A stretch of DNA of 64,000 nt from CAWIJJ01 sp963836405. GTDB lineage: Bacteria; Acidobacteriota; Terriglobia; Bryobacterales; Bryobacteraceae. The first letter of the stretch is position 1. The number at the start of each line of letters is the position of its first letter. Shown piece after piece: positions 61,521 to 64,000 of this stretch. The notes below the pieces were generated by a model, which ran no database searches, was not told where the DNA came from, and saw only the letters and a program-made list of their open reading frames with translations. Where the stretch lies: the NCBI GenBank assembly GCA_963836405.1, contig CAWIJL010000020.1, positions 1 to 64,000 on the forward strand, given 5' to 3'. Both the position numbers and the translations under genes were made by a program.

Positions 61521-62959
61521 ATTTGTTTCAGCTTTTCTATGGCGCGCGCAATTCGCTCCAGGCACCGCTCGCGGCCCAGCACCTCCAGGGTGCCGAACAA
61601 TGGGGGAGCCGTTTTCCGGCCGCAGACCGCGACGCGGACCGGCTCGAACATCTGACCGGCTTTGATCTCCAGCTCTCCGGCGGCGGTTCGCAATGCCGCT
61701 TCGAGCCCGTCGTGCGAGAATTCGGCGCCGGCCAGCGTTTCACCGGCCTTTTGGAGCACCCGGACGGCAAGCGCCGCGTCCCCTTTTTTCGGAATCAGCT
61801 CCGCCGTGTCGTAGGGCGGCAATTCCCGTACCAGAAAGAAGTCCGCGACTGCCAGAACGTCGTTGAGCAGGCGGATTCGCTCCCGAATCAGCGGCGTGAT
61901 CCTGGCCATGCAGGCTGCGTCGATCTCGAACCCGGCCGCACGCACCACCGGAAGCAGGCAGGCGGAAAGCTCTTCCACGGGCAGGTTGCGAATGGTCTCG
62001 GCATTAAGCCACATGGCTTTGGGGTCGAACGGATCCTCTTCCTTGAAATTGACCACGGCGTTGCTGCGGTTGATGCCCTCTAGCGAGAACAGGTCCACCA
62101 GTTCCTCGCGGCTCATCTGTTCGCGATCGTTCTTGGGCGACCAGCCGAGCAGGCACAGGAAGTTGATGAAAGCGTGGGGAAGGAAGCCTGCGTCCCGGTA
62201 CGTTGTGACACTTACCACGGGGCCGTGCTTGCGCTTGGATAGCTTGGCCCCGTCCGGCGCCACCAGCAGCGGCAGGTGTGCGAATTTCGGCGGGGATGCG
62301 CCCATCGCTTCGAAGATCAGCACGTGTTTGAACGTGTTGGTCAGATGGTCCTGGCCGCGGATGATATGGCTGATGCGAAGGTCGGCATCGTCGGCGCACG
62401 ATGAAAGGTGGTAAGTGGGCATGCCGTCGCTGCGCAGGAGGGCGAAATCCTCGATATCGGCCGTAGATTTCGCCTGCGGTCCGTAGACGGCGTCGGCGAA
62501 CTCGATCACCCGGCCCGCGTCACGGGGGACGCGGAACCGCAGGGCGAAGGATTCCCCACCAGCGGCGCGACGGTCACTCTCCTCGCGGGTGAGTTCGCGC
62601 ATGCCGGCATGAAACAGCCAGGTTCCCTGGGCGCCCGACTTCTCGCCCTCGGCGGCTTGCGGCGGGGTGAAGTCGCGATATGCCAAGCCGGTTTCAAGCA
62701 TGCGTTCGGCGGCGGCTCGATGGAGAGCCAGCCGGTCAGACTGTTTGTACTGTTCATCCCACGCGAGATCCAGCCAGCGCAGCCCGTCGAAGATGGAATT
62801 CAGGGATGCTTCGGTGTTCCTTTCGACGTCGGTGTCGTCGATGCGCAGAATCACCGTGCCGCCGTTGTGGCGCGCAAACAGCCAGTTAAAGATGTAGGTC
62901 CTCGCGCTCCCGATGTGCAGAAACCCTGTGGGAGAGGGTGCGAAACGAACTCGAAGCAT
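61517..62959 (-). CDS. gltX: Glutamyl-tRNA synthetase
   Basis: 480 residues, class I. FAPSPTGFLHIGSARTYIFNWLFAR with the HIGH-type motif at 15-18, RIDDTDVERN, and the KMSKS-type motif KLSKRKHGPVVSV near 240. The C-terminal anticodon domain is complete. With GlnRS encoded next to it, this enzyme probably does not need to charge tRNA(Gln), though I cannot judge gatCAB presence. First gene of gltX-glnS-carbamoyltransferase, all with ATGA overlaps. Confidence 0.97.
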   Translation of the reverse strand: MLRVRFAPSPTGFLHIGSARTYIFNWLFARHNGGTVILRIDDTDVERNTEASLNSIFDGLRWLDLAWDEQYKQSDRLALHRAAAERMLETGLAYRDFTPPQAAEGEKSGAQGTWLFHAGMRELTREESDRRAAGGESFALRFRVPRDAGRVIEFADAVYGPQAKSTADIEDFALLRSDGMPTYHLSSCADDADLRISHIIRGQDHLTNTFKHVLIFEAMGASPPKFAHLPLLVAPDGAKLSKRKHGPVVSVTTYRDAGFLPHAFINFLCLLGWSPKNDREQMSREELVDLFSLEGINRSNAVVNFKEEDPFDPKAMWLNAETIRNLPVEELSACLLPVVRAAGFEIDAACMARITPLIRERIRLLNDVLAVADFFLVRELPPYDTAELIPKKGDAALAVRVLQKAGETLAGAEFSHDGLEAALRTAAGELEIKAGQMFEPVRVAVCGRKTAPPLFGTLEVLGRERCLERIARAIEKLKQI

Positions 62960-62968
62960 GGAAAAACC

Positions 62969-62977
62969 AGTATACCA
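62969..62977 (-). promoter_or_regulatory. Possible extended -10 element before gltX
   Basis: The minus strand reads TGGTATACT, a TGn plus TATACT element, 9 bases before the gltX ATG. No good -35 is present. Transcription would begin only about five bases before the ATG, i.e. nearly leaderless. Confidence 0.3.
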
Positions 62978-63053
62978 GCCGCTTGGCAGCTTCCGTTCGG
63001 AGCCGCACCCAAATCCAAGTAGCTCTTAAACTTACAGTCGCGGTGGGGTAGTT

Positions 63054-63258
63054 AGGGCAGGAATCACATGGCATGTGTAAAAGCTGCCCTGCGGGAGCGT
63101 GTAACACATGCCCGCGGACGCGCCCAAGCCCCTGTTTTCCGCGCTCGAGTGAACTGCGAACGGATGGCATGAAGAGTGCAACTGGGGAGGGCAGTTGAAG
63201 TGGCGCGAACCGGCGGCCCGGGGGAATCGAAAGATCAGCCCCGGTACCGCCGGTTTTT
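63054..63258 (+). ncRNA. Candidate structured RNA ending in a strong terminator
   Basis: The 319 bases between gltX and the right-edge gene hold no coding sequence. On the plus strand they show a series of hairpins: AGGGCAG/CTGCCCT (63054-63060 with 63084-63090) around an inner CACAT/ATGTG stem; GCGGG/CCCGC (63091-63095 with 63111-63115); CAACTG/CAGTTG (63179-63196) with a GGGAGGG loop; and the terminator at 63208-63258. No plus-strand gene lies upstream that would need this terminator. I do not recognise a named RNA family, and no clear promoter is visible. Confidence 0.35.
63208..63258 (+). terminator. Strong plus-strand intrinsic terminator
   Basis: AACCGGCGG (63208-63216) pairs with CCGCCGGTT (63247-63255), inner CCGGGG pairs with CCCCGG, and ATC-GAAA-GAT closes the tip with a GNRA-type loop. 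TTTTT follows at 63254-63258. On the minus strand there is no T-run, so it is oriented for plus-strand transcripts. Confidence 0.8.
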
Positions 63259-63278
63259 GACTTACGGGGCCGGTTGGG

Positions 63279-64000
63279 TCAGTTCACCGTTTTCACGGCG
63301 AGCTGAAGCGCCACGGATGGCGCCGACTTGCCGGTCAGCACGTTGTGCTGGTATTTCGAGGTAATCCCCAGCGTGAAGTTGCTAGACAGGCGCGCGGATA
63401 GGTCGAACCGCGGCGCCCACAATTTCTCGGCGTACGGTTTTGCCACCGTCAGCCGCTCGAAGCCGACTGCGGGTACGAGCCATTCCTTGACGGCGAAGAA
63501 GGCCTGCCCGAACGTCGCCTGCTGGCGGAATCCGACCGGCACGGCACCGGTTTTCAGAGTACGGTCCGTGATGTCGTGTTCGACGAAGATTCCCCACCGT
63601 CCGAAGCCGAGCCGCGCATACGGCCCGACCATATTGCGGTCGACGTTGCGGGATGTGCCGTGAAGCGCATTGATGCCGAGGACCGTGCGGTGGTTGCCCG
63701 CGACGTCAACTTCCGCCAGCGCACCCGCGCCCCTCTCGTGAAAACCCGAGCGTTCAAACCCGCCCGGCGCAAAAACGTAAGGGCTGATGGTATAGCGGTC
63801 GCCCCACCAGAAAGCCTTGGCCTGGGTAGGCGAATCGTAGAATCCGTACGTGTCGCGCGCGCGGATATACATACCGAGGTCCGGCAGGTTCAACCCATTG
63901 GGAAGCGCATCGCGTCCGACGGAAAACTCCAGCCTCTTGGTGGCGCGGTAGGAGAGGAGGGCCTGGGTCACGTAGACCTGCGTCGGGCGGACCGGCGGCG
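63279..64000 (-). CDS. Outer-membrane beta-barrel-like protein, C-terminal part
   Basis: The open frame enters from beyond the right edge and ends at 63279, giving about 240 residues here. Alternating strands with aromatic ends and short turns (LLSYRATKRLEFSVGRD, RYTISPYVFAPGGF, GPYARLGFGRWGIFVEHDIT, FDLSARLSSNFTLGITSKYQ) suggest a porin-like barrel. The last residues are LQLAVKTVN, not the usual Phe end. I do not recognise the family. The N-terminus is outside the window. Confidence 0.65.
   Translation of the reverse strand, partial: PPVRPTQVYVTQALLSYRATKRLEFSVGRDALPNGLNLPDLGMYIRARDTYGFYDSPTQAKAFWWGDRYTISPYVFAPGGFERSGFHERGAGALAEVDVAGNHRTVLGINALHGTSRNVDRNMVGPYARLGFGRWGIFVEHDITDRTLKTGAVPVGFRQQATFGQAFFAVKEWLVPAVGFERLTVAKPYAEKLWAPRFDLSARLSSNFTLGITSKYQHNVLTGKSAPSVALQLAVKTVN

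Overview
The window is a GC-rich bacterial chromosome segment. It most resembles an acidobacterium of the Solibacter/Bryobacter type. This is inferred from gene families rather than 16S: a VWFA-related protein of the TIGR03436 kind, an Oar/TonB-like receptor with an N-terminal carboxypeptidase-regulatory fold, a DUF1592/DUF1552 pair, a C-terminal scrap of a TIGR03435 'soil-associated' protein, an archaeal-type ProRS, and many TAT or Sec exported enzymes.

Layout. (1) 1-12.4 kb, minus strand: a fused str-S10-spc ribosomal operon, rpsL-rpsG-fusA-tuf-rpsJ-rplC-D-W-B-rpsS-rplV-rpsC-rplP-rpmC-rpsQ-rplN-X-E-rpsN-rpsH-rplF-rplR, running off the left edge. A structured leader, a candidate promoter and three palindromes lie upstream of rpsL. 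(2) 12.8-19.7 kb, minus: VWA protein, GH29 fucosidase, TAT-exported sugar isomerase-like protein and a large TonB-dependent receptor, which look like a carbohydrate uptake and processing locus. (3) 19.9-23 kb: two tandem YsnF-type stress proteins (plus) facing a GT-C-like membrane protein (minus). (4) 23.1-28.3 kb, plus: a tightly packed trio of DUF1592 c-type cytochrome, DUF1552 TAT protein and exported ankyrin protein. (5) 28.3-30 kb, minus: rplU-rpmA, a terminator-like hairpin, then obgE. (6) 30.1-34.4 kb, plus: diheme cytochrome c, NlpC/P60 peptidase, exported Ala-Glu epimerase and type II NADH dehydrogenase. (7) 34.6-40.4 kb: FecR-domain protein, BON protein, an 830-residue glycosyltransferase, and flavin reductase plus a Kbl-like enzyme. 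(8) 40.5-47.4 kb, plus: HU, M50 protease, GT2, GT4, prepilin peptidase, FHA-GAF-PP2C phosphatase and a secreted protein with Gln-Tyr-Pro-Pro-Gly repeats. (9) 47.5-53.5 kb: a broken and an intact YkgJ-type protein, a trehalose synthase/phosphatase fusion, a TerB-like protein, a secreted esterase, two gene remnants and tRNA-Val(GAC). (10) 53.7-63 kb: YbaK facing archaeal-type ProS, an ECF sigma/anti-sigma/DUF4097 unit, and a gltX-glnS-carbamoyltransferase operon. (11) The right edge holds a structured non-coding stretch that ends in a very strong plus-strand terminator, then a partial outer-membrane protein.

A cross-cutting observation is that several genes that must work (rplR, rpsH, rpsS, obgE), and others such as the GT-C-like protein, carry single-base indels that can be repaired by adding or removing one base. 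These look like assembly or read errors rather than real pseudogenes, and they create false gene fusions and false missing genes. The best candidates for undescribed biology are the hairpin-rich putative RNA at about 63.05-63.26 kb, the DUF1592-DUF1552-ankyrin cassette, and the exported peptidase/epimerase pair.
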